A stretch of 64,000 nucleotides of DNA from Podospora pseudocomata (Eukaryota > Ascomycota > Sordariomycetes > Sordariales > Podosporaceae). Under the pieces are notes generated by a model. The model worked only from the letters and a program-made list of their open reading frames with translations. It ran no database searches and was not told the origin of the DNA. This document shows positions 53,418 through 64,000 of the stretch, in pieces. Location of the stretch: the NCBI RefSeq assembly GCF_035222375.1, contig NW_026946366.1, positions 1,116,001 through 1,180,000 on the forward strand, in the 5' to 3' direction. The position numbers and the translations under genes were made by a program. Within the stretch, counting starts at the first letter, position 1; each line of letters opens with the position of its first letter.

Positions 53418-55409
53418 TCACCGTCTCTCACTATACCCATCCATCTCCATAGGCGACTGTGGCCCTGCCGGTCGAAAGCTGTATTGCGGTGGACCTGGGC
53501 TCACGCTCGGTGAAGGGCCCAAGCCGGGCGAAAACACTGACAACTCGGCATACCCATGATTGGAAGCGACCTCAGCTGGTTTCCACCCAGCCTCTGCCTC
53601 TTGGAGAGGTATGTTCACAGGCGTTCTGGTGTACAGATACTTGTCGCCTGCGGCGAGAGCCTCTTGTGAGCCTGTCTGGGGCAGCTTTTGCTTTTGCTTC
53701 AGTGGTCGATAGAAGAAGTACCAGATGCCTACGGCAATTAGAGCTAATAGGCCTGCGAGTCCCCCTAGTACGCCCCCTACTATGGCGCCGATAGAGTGAC
53801 CTTGTCCTGAAGATTGGCTGTTGGGGTCAGGTGAGTCTGGGTTAGGGATGCCGAAGGAGTCTGGGGCGAAGACTTGTTGGAGTATTGGAGTGGACCACTT
53901 GACCTTGCTTAGGGATCTGGGTCTGGATTAGTATACGTCCTTGTTGTCGGACTGAAAGAGGAAAGCTAACCCATTCTTGTACCAGTCCTTGATGACTTGA
54001 GGGGACTCATAATCGCCCGCGTCGGCATCGTAATTGAACCGCCACGTCATGCTCGGCATGTCGAATACCATGAGACCTTGCGGGGCCGGATCTGGCTCTC
54101 GCCACCCCGGGGCTGTCCCGCCTACACTGATGACTTGACGTTTTCCCGCTGGGGTGCAGTGATGGTCTGCTCTTCGCTGGGTGGGCATGTTGGGGGCCTT
54201 GGTCCAGACGAAGCCTGGCAGGCTGAGGATCCATGCGTCTTCGTAACGGAAGTCGAGTTCTGGCTCCCTTTTGCTTTCTCCTCCGAAGAGAAGACTACAT
54301 GTAGGTCGTTTTGTCAGGAAAGACTTCTTGTGTTGGTGGCGTAGTGTCACTTACATGTCATAACCACCTTCTTTGGTAGCAAAGCCTGCCAGGCAAAACT
54401 CCCGCCTGGGACCTGGGGGTGTAGGACCTGTGGTGGTCTGATAGTGCATTTGTCTTGTCTCTGGATCGAAAATAGTAATGTTATCAAACAAGTGGCTCGA
54501 GACCGAGCTGTAATCAATTGCACTGTTTCCATCTACCCGCTTCTCGGGAATGTACCCTCCCATGATCAAGATGACACCCTGCTTCTTGGTGCCAAAGTTG
54601 AACTGTGGGATGTGCTCGGCTACCGCGCCCACCAATGTTTCTTCGTATCCAAGTTTTTCAAAAGTTTTGGTCTTCATGTTGAACGCCAGGGCGCCTGTGG
54701 CGATTTCTGTCCTGCCCCACCCGACAGTCAGGTCGGTCCACTCGCCTGCCAGGCCGCCGAATATAAAAGCTGTTTCATCCGTCGCGGCAGAAGCTGCCAA
54801 TTCTGTCAGGTACACCGTCCGAAGAAAGTCTGGGTTTGACGGTGTCTCGATTGACCATTTTCCTCCCCCGGAGCCATCTGTCACAAACTTGTAGAGCTCG
54901 GGAAACTTTGGCATCACGCGGTCTTTTCTGTAGGAGACCATACCACCCCAGACATAAAATGATCCATCCTGTTGGTTGGTCCAGAATGCAGGCCGCGATC
55001 TGGCCGGAGGTTTTCCGGAAATTTTGTTATCAATGATTCTTATTGGAACGGTTTTGGCGTCCCAGGACTTGGACATGTCGATGGAAAGGGTTGAGTTCAT
55101 GTAGTTTGATCGGGATCCCTGCTGGTTTTGGTCACCGACCTGCTGGGAGACTTCTCCGCCCTCAATGTAAAGGTAGTCCCCGATGAGTGCCACTGTTTGG
55201 CGTTAGCGAGCTCCTGTATGGATTCGAAGGGCGTTGTGAAGAATGAAGGAACACACACCTCTTGCAAATCCTCGGCGCACAAACTTGTCTGGTGGAGGTG
55301 AGTCGGATATTTCTTGGCCCTCTACCAAGCCGTGAAGTTGAAAAACTCCAAGTCCGAGGAGGGCGGCTCGAATTAATCCTGACCTGCAGGAGCTGGAGAT
55401 AGCAGTCAT
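53418..55409 (-). CDS. Kelch-repeat type I membrane protein
   Basis: Four exons (55409-55259, 55192-54355, 54294-53971, 53922-53418) with introns of 66, 60 and 48 nt give about 605 residues. A signal peptide (SGLIRAALLGLGVFQLHGLV) leads to Kelch-type beta-propeller blades (LYIEGGE, FYVWGGMVSY, AFIFGGLAGEW, VILIMGGYIPE, LLFGGESKRE, VISVGGTAP). A transmembrane helix follows (IGAIVGGVLGGLAGLLALIA), then a basic stop-transfer (FYRPLKQKQK) and a Pro/Ser-rich cytoplasmic tail. Such proteins are common in filamentous ascomycetes, probably at the cell surface; ligands are unknown. All junctions keep the frame. Confidence 0.9.
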
Positions 55410-56080
55410 GGTGTGAAGTAATGAGTAGGGCAAAGATTACGTTACTAGGCAGTTTTGTGTGATAAAGAAGCTTGTCAGAATGGTGAAAAGTATCGAATGC
55501 AAAATGATTCTTGATCAACATTTACAGGCACAACATGTGCTTAATCGACAGTTTGGAAGTACAAACACAAAAATAGTTGTTCATGCATTCTGAAGGCGCA
55601 GACTGGGGCTGTGTGTGCAACATTTTGCTTGGTCTTGTTGGGTTAGTCCGATCTGACCAATGGACCACTACAGCCCATTTCTGCCGAGTCTGACTGAAAC
55701 GTCAAGACCAACAAGGTCATAATGTGGCCTTCGCCCAGTGATTCGTAAATGAGCGTGTCAGAATGGTAGGAGCTGTTATAGCTGTACGGGGGCCAACCCT
55801 GACCACCCTTGGCACCGGACAACCGCAGCAGAAGGACAATGTGCAACATGTTGGCAGGTTCGTACAGAGCTTTGCAAGTCTTCGAGTTATTACACTACAA
55901 CTAAACTACTATTTTAGCATTCAATTTACTAGGCTTTCTTCTATCGAAGCCACCTGTAAGCCTAGGCTGGCCAAAGATGCAGGCCTATGATGCGTCTCTC
56001 TGGCAACCAGTGTCTGGTTGTAGCTACAAAAGGGGTTCAGGGGCTCAGCGGAACCTTATGGTGCAAAACAGAGTCCAAAA
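55410..56080. other. Intergenic region
   Basis: Promoter of the Kelch gene and flank of a 5S rRNA gene. Only short frames without domains were seen. Confidence 0.4.
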
Positions 56081-56199
56081 ACATACAACACCAGGGATTC
56101 CCCAGTGGTCACCCACCTGAGTACTAGTCTGGCTGTCAGCTGCTTGACTAGGGGAGAGCGGACGGGATCCCGTATTTTCAGCTGCATATGGTCGTATGT
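56081..56199 (-). rRNA. 5S ribosomal RNA gene (dispersed copy)
   Basis: On the minus strand the 119-nt gene starts ACATACGACCATATGCAGCT, contains ACGGGATCCCGTCCGCTCTC, CCAGACTAGTACTCAGGTGG and ends TGTTGTATGT, followed by a TTTTT pol III terminator (56077-56081). The 3' half is identical to the copy at 3839-3957. The CAGCTG/CAGCTG stem pairs fully. It looks like a normal functional 5S gene. Confidence 0.92.
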
Positions 56200-57073
56200 G
56201 ATAGTTTTACTTGGAAACAGGCAAAATAACGGCATCCCAGTAGGTAGCTCGCGCGACATGTTCAGGCTTTTGTTGGTAAGGGTGTATGTAGTCAGCAAGC
56301 CTGTCGCAATATACTTTGAGCCGTGTTCCAGTTCTCTTATGGAATGTGAAATGTCCAGCTCCATACCATCGCAAAGCACCTCCCATCATCACGAAGAACG
56401 ACAAGAATAGCTCCGGACCGTATGAGGCCCATTTTTCAGCTGATCACGTATCGTGACAAAAGCCAAATAAGCCTTGTGCCCAGAGTAAAACTATCTGTTA
56501 CGGCTACAGAATATGACAAACTCCACTTTAGGTAGGCAACTCGCTGCCAAGGGAGGAAAGGTGGGGGCCGGTTTGGTATGTATCACATAGTCTTGCGACG
56601 GCGTGCACATCCGTGTTATCCGGAAGCTGTCAACTGGAAGTCTTCTTACCTCGAAGATTGCGCTATTGACCTCTGGGGCCACACTATGAACAGCTAAAGG
56701 CCTGTACTCGAGGTTGACTGGCAGTGGGTCTACCATTGTTTCCAACCCCGGTAGGGACCAGCAGATTCAAGCATCAATCACAGCATGGCGTGACATCTGA
56801 GGGGATGTAGCAGTGTTAGCATCATTGAAGTTATCCTTTTTGAGATCAGGTTCCTGGCCCTAGCAGCACTGCGCAGTGCGCCAAGAGATACGTAGCCCAG
56901 CAGCTCGTCAGATTCAGCTTCCCAAGATAAAAAGGTTTTGCCCTCACAGGCGAAACACCAGCGGATACCCTTTCCAATCTTCTCCTTATAACTTCTCCTT
57001 CTCCAAGGTAGGTACTTCACTTCGCTTGTCATCTCGAACTTCTTTGGAGTAGCATTTTGTCATTCTTTGCAGT
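56200..57073. other. Intergenic region, no gene supported
   Basis: Only short frames without recognisable domains (e.g. 56491-56745 minus, 56778-57032 minus). Confidence 0.4.
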
Positions 57074-58050
57074 ATGGTCGTCAAAGACTCCTTGTTTGAG
57101 GTCTCTCTTCTTAGCCTCGTCGCTAAACCTCAACCGGAATCCTGGGAATCCCAATACAACCTCGCTTATTCGACGAAGAGGCTGATCCCAGCCATCATCG
57201 CGGTTGGTCTCTTCATACGAGTGTTCACCACTCGTGGAAAGGTTGTCCACAAGCGACTGAAGGCATGGAGGTTTCTGGTGAGAGGAAGGGATATCATCCA
57301 AGATGGATTCACCATGGTAAGTGCTTGTATAATCACAACACCATACCAGGAACTCTGAAGAAAAGCTCCATGAATCTAACTTTGCGTTTTTGCGGTATAG
57401 GCTAAAAGCAAAGGTTACGAAGTCGACACCCAAGTCCCGCTACATGTTTGTCTCTTCACCTGGCCACATTAAAGAATTCCTGGCGGTTCCGGACTCGGTA
57501 TTTTCTCTCTATTCAGATCAAGACAAGTTCTGCAGCCTAGATTCACCATGCACAACTTCAACTGGCTCGACAAGGAAGGGACTAAAGGTGGCAATGAGGG
57601 GGGTGGCTTTGTCAGAGCTGTCCGTGTCTTCTTGACGAGCAATTTACCAAATATCGTGCCCTCCATCCGCAAGCTCGTGTGTGAGGAGTTGGATAGTCTT
57701 CTTCCTCTCAAGAAGCTTGAGAATGGTGGGTACCATGAAGCACTGAGACATCGGACTATAGTGCCAAAGTCGACCATGATGCTAACCGTTTAACGTCCAG
57801 GGTTCCATCTCGCACCCATATACCCCCTCATTTTAGACTCACCGTGCTTTCCAATGCGGAAGTTATCTTCGGAAAGGAATTAGGTACCTTATGCCCACCC
57901 TTAACAAGATGCAACTTCACGCCCCATCAAATGGCTAATAGACTCTCAGCTCGAAAGGAACCTTTCATCCAGGCAGCCAAGCAATACATCGAGCAGGTAT
58001 TCCTTGGGGTCGAACTCAATCGTCTTTTGCCTGGATGGATGGCTCCGTAG
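57074..58050 (+). pseudogene. Cytochrome P450 pseudogene (N-terminal half)
   Basis: Plus-strand blocks in successive frames resemble the start of a fungal P450. A membrane anchor/hinge (KRLIPAIIAVGLFIRVF) and AWRFLVRGRDIIQDGFTM end at a GTAAGT...GGTATAG intron (57316-57399). KSKGYEVDTQVPLH and FVSSPGHIKEFLAVPDSVFS follow in another frame, then RFTMHNFNWLD and VRVFLTSNLPNIVPSIRKLV in a third, and NAEVIFGKELG and QAAKQYIEQVFLGVELNRLL at 57850-58045. At least two frame changes are not explained by introns. The I-helix, ExxR and heme-Cys regions are missing, so it cannot be functional. Confidence 0.65.
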
Positions 58051-59122
58051 GTGAACACCCAGGCTGTCATTTCCAGGGAAATCTGATGGAGATTTCGGAA
58101 GACATACTGCCAAAAACTGAGGAAGATTTCGCTCCCGATCTTCTACATTCACACCTCAGTCCTCCAATGAACCTGAAGCATGTAAGCGCCGACAGAAAAT
58201 AAAAATCGAAAATAAAACGGGCTGTAGCAAATATAGGTACTTCGGTACATAGAGCGTGTATTTTCAGAGCTCTCAGAAGCAAGAATCATGAAGCATGACT
58301 TTTTGCATATCTGGACATTTACCACACCGATCTCTGAAGCCGAAACCAAGATCATGTGTATGCTATCGCAAGGAATGCGATTTGCTGAGGATTCAGCTGA
58401 ACGACTGGATTACGCTTGGATGTCAGTGCGCGTTTGTGCTGGACTTGGCTCATCACTGCGGCACAGCCCAGGCCCTCACCTCAGGTATATAGTCGTTTGC
58501 TTTCTCTGGCCTAGCCACAAATCTCGGGTATTGGGATCTTTGATGTCGGGGCGATATGCTATAGTCCTGTAAGATCTAGACAGCTTTTGGGATACCGGCG
58601 GTAGGGGGCTGAGAAGCTGAGGTGTAAGAGAACGAAACGATGGGGCAAAACGACGGCCTTCAAAGGGACATCTTCATGCACGCCAGCAAAGCAACGCCAA
58701 TCACGATGCTTCCAGTATGCGCAGTTGACGCCAACCGCTTGGGCGCCAACGTCAGCAGAATGCCCGATGTGCGGGGTTGTCGACCTTTGGAAACAGCAAC
58801 AATCGAACCTACCAAGTTTTGCACTACGCTTCTCAACAATCACTCGGGGCAAGTAATTCTTGTCTATGTCTGAGAGCTTATCCTGGTTTCAGCTACTGAT
58901 TTGTTGAGCCTACTAGTTCCGTCCGTCTCCCGCGCACCTGCTTGGCTTTTCCTGCTATCGAATAGTTATACGGGCAGACAACAGATTCCTTTTTGACTGC
59001 AAAGGCCTAAGGCATATTCGTGTTTCCACCACTAAACACGTGAGGCAGCCAAAGAAGCCTCGCAAAACCTTGCATGACCCATTCTCCATGCTACGAAAGC
59101 TGAGCTCGGCGGTTTTTCGACA
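58051..59122. other. P450 downstream remnants and HNWD promoter region
   Basis: A plus frame 58288-58572 may be further P450 debris but is not recognisable with confidence. The last few hundred bases are the presumed promoter of the second HNWD gene. Confidence 0.4.
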
Positions 59123-62100
59123 ATGCGCCTCCTGGAACGCAATGATACCGGCGATGTCAGTTTGACGGGTGACATTCCCGACGACCAGGTCCCACCGTAT
59201 GCGATACTTTCGCACACATGGGGCGACGAAGAGGTCAGCTTTGAGGATGTAACGGACGGTACACGCAAGAATAAAAGAGGCTACTCTAAGATCCAGTTTT
59301 GCGGAGACCAAGCCGGGCGTGATGGACTGAAATTCTTCTGGATCGACACATGCTGCATCAACAAATCCGACTGCGATGAGTTTCAGGAGGCTCTCAACTC
59401 CATGTTCCGATGGTACCGCAATGCGGCCAAATGCTATGTCTATCTCACAGACGTCTCAACCTACCAACAGGACGCCGACAGCAATCCCGGTTGGGAATTG
59501 GCTTTTCGGAAATCCAGATGGTTCACTCGTGGGTGGACCCTCCAAGAGCTTATTGCGCCAACAGTTGTTGAATTCTTCTCCGAAGACCGCAAGCGCCTAG
59601 GAGATAAGAAGTCTCTCGCACAGCATATTCATAACACAACTGGCATTCCTCTACGAGCTCTCCAAGCCAACAAATTATCCGATTTCAGCTTTGACGTACG
59701 CATGTCGTGGATTAAACACCGCAGCACGACGCGCGAAGAAGACAGGGCTTACTGTCTATTTGGCATCTTTAACGTACAAATGCGGCTTCTATACGGCGAA
59801 GGAGAAGAAAGAGCATTTGAGCGGCTGCGAGAGGAAATTAGCAAGCATGATCGCTGTCTGTCCAGTCTGCATTCTACCGACCCGCGCCTTGACAAGAAGC
59901 GCATCGAGGAGGCAAAGGGTGGGTTGCTTGATGACGCCTACCGCTGGGTTTTCGACACCCCCGACTTCCGCGATTGGCATGACCAGTCAGAGAGCCGCCT
60001 TCTCTGGATTAAAGGAGATCCCGGCAAGGGCAAGACGATGTTGCTCTGCGGCATTATCAACGAGCTGGAGGGTGCCATTGTTGCAGAGGGGCACTGTCGC
60101 AACTTGGCCTATTTCTTCTGTCAAGCTACCGACTCGCGCATCAATAACGCCATTGCCGTATTACGCGGCTTGATCTACCTTCTTGCCCAGCAGCAGCCAC
60201 GTCTCATCCCCCACATACGTAAATACACGGATAAGGCTAAATCGCTCTCTGATGCAAATGCGTGGTTCGTCCTCTCGGATATTTTGGGGGGGATGCTAGG
60301 AGACCCGAACTTGAAGCCAACCTACCTGGTCATCGACGCTCTGGACGAATGCATGGGTGACTTGCCAAGACTTCTTAAATTTATCATCGGGATGTCATCT
60401 ACGTTTCCTTGTGTCAAGTGGGTCGTCTCTAGTCGCAACTGGCCGAACATCGAGGAGAGCCTAGAAGCCGCGGAAAAGAAGATAAGGCTCAGTCTTGAGT
60501 TGAACGAAGAGTCTATCTCCTCCGCTGTCAGCACATATATTCAGCATAAGATGGATGAACTAGCGGGGCTAAAAAGGTACAACGACAGAACAAAGAACGC
60601 TGTTCAACACCACTTGGCCCGCAACGCAAACGACACATTCCTCTGGGTGGCTTTGGTCTGTCAAGAACTTACGAATGTTTCACGATCGAGGGTTCTCACC
60701 AAGTTGAACACGTTTCCACCTGGTCTTGATTCTCTCTACCAACGAATGATAGATCAGGTTCGCCGCTCGGATGAGCCAGATCTCTGCAAACAAGTTCTGG
60801 CGGTCCTCTCCATTACTTACCGGCCTATCACGATACAAGAGCTAGCGGTCTTCGTGGATATACCCGAGGGCATCTCCGACGAACTGGAATTCATGACAGA
60901 GATAGTAGGACTCTGCGGCTCGTTTTTGACCCTTCGAGAAACTACCATCTATTTCGTCCACCAATCCGCAAAGGATTTCTTGCTGAGAGAAGCAGCTCAT
61001 GGGGTTTTTCCTTCCGGGATAAAAGACATACACCATGCCGTCTTCTTGCGATCGCTACACGTTATGTCCGGAACATTACGACGCGACATTTACAGCCTTG
61101 GCGCTCCGGGATCTTCCATCGACGACGCCAAGCTACCCGATCCAGACCCGCTGGCCGCAGCACGCTATGCTTGTATCTACTGGGTTGATCATCTCTGTGA
61201 CTGGCAGGCGAGCGACGATAGCAAGCACCCAGATGTTTTCCAAGATGGTAGTATCGTCGATGGCTTTCTTAGACAGCATTACCTCCACTGGCTTGAAGCA
61301 CTTTCACTTTGTAAGAGCATGCCGCAGGGGGTACTTTCAATGGCAAACCTCGAAAGTATTCTTCAGGTGGGCTCTACCCAGTAATAGTATCATGTCATTA
61401 AGTGGTTCTAACAGGAGATTAGCACAGGTCGATTACGTCTCAATTACCAAGCCTTATCACTGATATGCACCGATTCGTTCTATACTGGAGATGGGTTATT
61501 GAGAATTATCCTCTTCAGGTATACGCTTCAGCACTTATATTCAGCCCCGCCCGAAGTATAACAAGAGGCCTATTTAGGCAGGAAGAACGGAAGTGGATTA
61601 CTTCGGGGCCAATTGTAGAGGATAATTGGAATGCGTGCCGGCAGACGCTCGAGGGGCATCGCTATCACATCAACTCGGCAGCGTTCTCGCCCGATTCGAA
61701 GTTGGTTGCGTCAGGATCAGACGACAAGACCATCAAGATCTGGGATGCGGCCACGGGGTCATGTACGCAGACGCTCGAGGGCCATCGCGGTTGGGTCTGG
61801 TCGGTAGCGTTCTCGCCCGATTCGAAGTGGGTTGCGTCAGGATCATACGACAAGACCATCAAGATCTGGGAGGCGGCCACGGGGTCATGTACGCAGACGC
61901 TCGAGGGGCATCGCGGTTCGGTCAGGTCGGTAGCGATTTCGCCCGATTCGAAGTGGGTTGCGTCAGGATCACAAGACAAGACCATCAAGATCTGGGAGGC
62001 GGCCACGGGGTCATGTACGCAGACACTCGAGGGGCATGGCGGTTGGGTCACGTCGGTAGCGATCTCGCCCGATTCGAAGTGGGTTGCGTCAGGATCAGAC

Positions 62101-62409
62101 GACAAGACTATCAAGATCTGGGATACGGCTACGGGGTCATGTACGCAGACGCTCAAAAGGCATCGCCGTTCTGTTCAGTCGGTAGCGTCTTCCCTTAACT
62201 CGACGCTGATTGCATCCGGATCAGATAATGCCAACCCCCCATGCTATGGAATAGACTTAGACAATAGGTGGATTACGAGGGGCTTAGAAAACTGGCTATG
62301 GTTGCCTCCGGAATATCTGCCAGCATGTTTAGCTGTAGCGGCATTAACGGTTGCTATTGGCTGTTCTTCGGGGCGCGTCCTAATTATGACGTTCACGCCA
62401 GACAGCTAA
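59123..62409 (+). CDS. HNWD NLR (HET-NACHT-WD40), complete
   Basis: Exons 59123-61366 and 61423-62409, with a 56-nt phase-0 intron (GTGGGC...GATTAG) at exactly the same place as in the gene at the left edge, give about 1076 residues. The N-terminal HET domain has YAILSHTWGDEEVSFEDV, FFWIDTCCINKSDCDEFQEA and WFTRGWTLQELIAP. NACHT follows with P-loop LLWIKGDPGKGKTML (~294-306) and Walker-B-like YLVIDALDECMGDL. Exon 2 ends with four complete 42-residue WD40 repeats (61645-62148) and a degenerate fifth. This is the domain order of Podospora het-e/het-d/het-r products, which recognise a partner through the WD40 array and trigger cell death via HET. The array is short, which may mean an inactive or contracted allele. 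Confidence 0.94.
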
Positions 62410-62690
62410 GCTGATCTCTCTTTCTATCTCTCTCTCTTTTTTTCTATCATAGCGTGACACAGGAGGGGTCTGGGGGTCTCCATTAATTTATAGCCCGTTA
62501 TAATAGTCTAGATCCTTCTAGATCCCGCCTCTTTTATTAATTCGAGTATTCTGTTTCGTCCTGAAGACAAGTGGCTCCACAACACTTTGTAGACACGTTA
62601 TAAAGTTATGGCCCACTCGAACAATTCGAGATCGAGTTAGTTAGCCTGACGTGACTCTAAGCGCTACAACAAGCTTTATTCGGTCGTGCG
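62410..62690 (+). repeat. Duplicated NLR 3' flank, copy C
   Basis: It follows the second HNWD gene and matches copies A (2894) and B (23232) from the stop codon through the pyrimidine tract, the GTGACACAGGAGGGG word and on to about 62690, where homology ends in AT-rich DNA. It has T/A where copy B has C/G at many sites, as expected from RIP. Confidence 0.85.
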
Positions 62691-62782
62691 GAGCAAAGCT
62701 TTTACGTATAATAATACTCTTTTAACTAAACCACGAGGTAATTATACCTCAAGAAGACAGCGCAGAGGTCATCATATATTTC

Positions 62783-63253
62783 TGTCACACGGGCCCACGA
62801 CTCAGTGCCCCTAGACAGTACACACTCCAACCAACAATAGCCCAACGATATGCCCAGGATCAGAATATCTGGGGCCGGCAACCAACTGAGCCCACCGGGG
62901 CTCAGCGGAGGCATCACGGCGACCACCACGAAGGCAGAACCAGGGTGCCGATACGGGTTGGTTGGGCAGGAGGGACTGAGGACCCATACGAGCTGCAAGA
63001 AGACTGCAGGACAGGAATCATATGTACCTATTACTGGTGGAATCAGTGGCCAGGACGCCGAAGGAGGTGCCCGGCCAAGGCAGACAGATAAGACAGGTTC
63101 GAGGACCAGGGAGCTCAGAACGGTCCTGGGGATCCGGAGGACTATAAGTAGGCCTTGCCTTTCCTACCCAAATGGCAAGGACCTTGAGGCCATAACAGAT
63201 TATTATACTGAGTTGAACTACCTGTTCCAAGCCGAGATACTCCCCTTGTCACA
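62783..63253 (+). mobile_element. Putative 5' LTR of a retroelement
   Basis: The block starts TGTCACACGGGCCC and ends TTGTCACA, has a GACTATAAGTAGG TATA-like motif at about 63140, and is followed after ~50 bp by a gag-like start codon. No second LTR is in the window, so the ends rest on the TG...CA rule and position only. Confidence 0.45.
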
Positions 63254-63305
63254 GATAATCTGTTATCATTCAAGCTCACCAAAACACACTACCCCTATAC
63301 ACAGC

Positions 63306-64000
63306 ATGCCACAAATTGACCTCGCCAAATTCGACGATGTGGCCGGAAAGCACCTAAGCTCTCTCCAGGAGTACACCGAGGAGGTGATTCGCTCTCTGGA
63401 AGAGAGATTGCGCGACGGCAGACCCAAGGATACCGCTTCCGTAATAGAAGAAGTGCGTACCCGACTGTCGCGTACCCCCGCACCAGCAGCTGCCAGCAAA
63501 CGACCGCTGCCAGCAACCGTGTCCACGGCTCCTCCCAGCAAGACGTCTTCCTCGAAGAGAGGAATACCGCCGGATATCCCGACTGACCCGCGCACTGTGC
63601 GACTCCCCAGGGAAATGGATCCTCTTTCGTCTGAGGCATTTCTCCATGCACAGATTACAGGACAATCGACACGCGCCCGCACACAATACCAATCTGCCCG
63701 CGCAGGCACCTTCGTCTCTCTGGAGGGACAGGAGGCAACCTCCCACCAAGGAACCCTCCCACTCCAGGAGCACCTGGCGACGATTCATCCACTGATAGTG
63801 ACGATGAGCCCCGTCGTCCAAATTTCAACCGGCACCCACCCAAGAACAACACCAATCCAGCCCAAGACATCAGCGCTGCCCTACTCAATGCGCTTGACCG
63901 CCTGGGTCGTCGCCCAACTTCGGCGACGGTCAATCCAGTTCATCTGGAGAAACCGCCCAAGTTTGACGCCAAGGATCTGTCTAAGTTTCGGCCATGGTGG
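63306..64000 (+). mobile_element. Retrotransposon gag, 5' part, runs off the window
   Basis: An open frame from the ATG at 63306 (MPQIDLAKFDDVAGKHLSSL, then RSLEERLRDGRPK coiled-coil) remains open to the window end. Near 63715 the more protein-like reading shifts to the -1 frame: Gly/Pro-rich linker, DDSSTDSDDEPRRPNF, then ALLNALDRLGRR and KPPKFDAKDLSKFRPWW at the end. The last motif matches the Gag block in the relic at 15.3 kb. One frame change is therefore present; protease and polymerase would lie beyond the window. Confidence 0.65.

Overview
The window looks like an accessory, repeat-rich stretch of a filamentous ascomycete genome, most likely a Sordariales (Podospora/Chaetomium-type) fungus. 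The evidence is short 46-100 nt introns with GT..AG ends and CTAAC-type branch sites, dispersed 5S rRNA genes, chitin-binding and necrosis-inducing secreted proteins, HET-domain genes, and two genes of the HET-NACHT-WD40 (HNWD) family known from Podospora het-e/het-d/het-r. Many duplicated segments differ mainly by C-T/G-A transitions, as expected if Repeat-Induced Point mutation (RIP) acts or acted. The species cannot be fixed from the sequence alone.

Layout. 1-2893: 3' part of a first HNWD gene (NACHT, intron, nine complete and one degenerate 42-residue WD40 repeats). 2894-4320: duplicated 3' flank and a 5S rRNA gene. 4321-12825: a divergent pair, a secreted protein with ten hevein-type chitin-binding domains (minus) and a large plus-strand gene that appears to fuse a GH18 chitinase to a subtilase-like domain. 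12.8-18.1 kb: mobile and decaying DNA (MITE-like element, gag relic, LTR fragment, two broken membrane-protein genes). 18937-23203: a six-exon NLR-type gene with an alpha/beta-hydrolase N-terminus, NB-ARC and 14 near-identical 42-residue TPRs. 23.2-30.3 kb: a second copy of the HNWD-type 3' flank, a Pif1-like helicase fragment, an F-box gene, retrotransposon chromodomain and LTR relics. 30.4-43.8 kb: C2H2 zinc-finger genes, a small secreted protein, an NPP1/NLP protein, a giant HET-domain protein, two hypothetical genes and a phosphotransferase-like gene. 44.0-55.4 kb: ordinary fungal genes (Zn2Cys6 regulator, erythromycin-esterase-like, Con-6-like, acidic small protein, short-chain dehydrogenase, membrane Kelch protein). 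55.4-59.1 kb: a second 5S rRNA gene and a P450 pseudogene. 59123-62409: a complete second HNWD gene with only four full WD40 repeats, its 3' flank, then an LTR and gag of a retroelement running off the right end.

The strongest theme is non-self recognition. Three NLR-like receptors with nearly identical repeat arrays of the same 126-bp period, plus a HET-domain gene, lie within 64 kb. All three NLR genes share the same 3' flanking sequence although one has a completely different architecture (hydrolase-NB-ARC-TPR instead of HET-NACHT-WD40). This argues that these loci exchange segments by ectopic recombination and gene conversion. The second theme is chitin and cell-wall interaction: the ten-domain lectin and the chitinase-subtilase gene share a 582-bp divergent promoter region.
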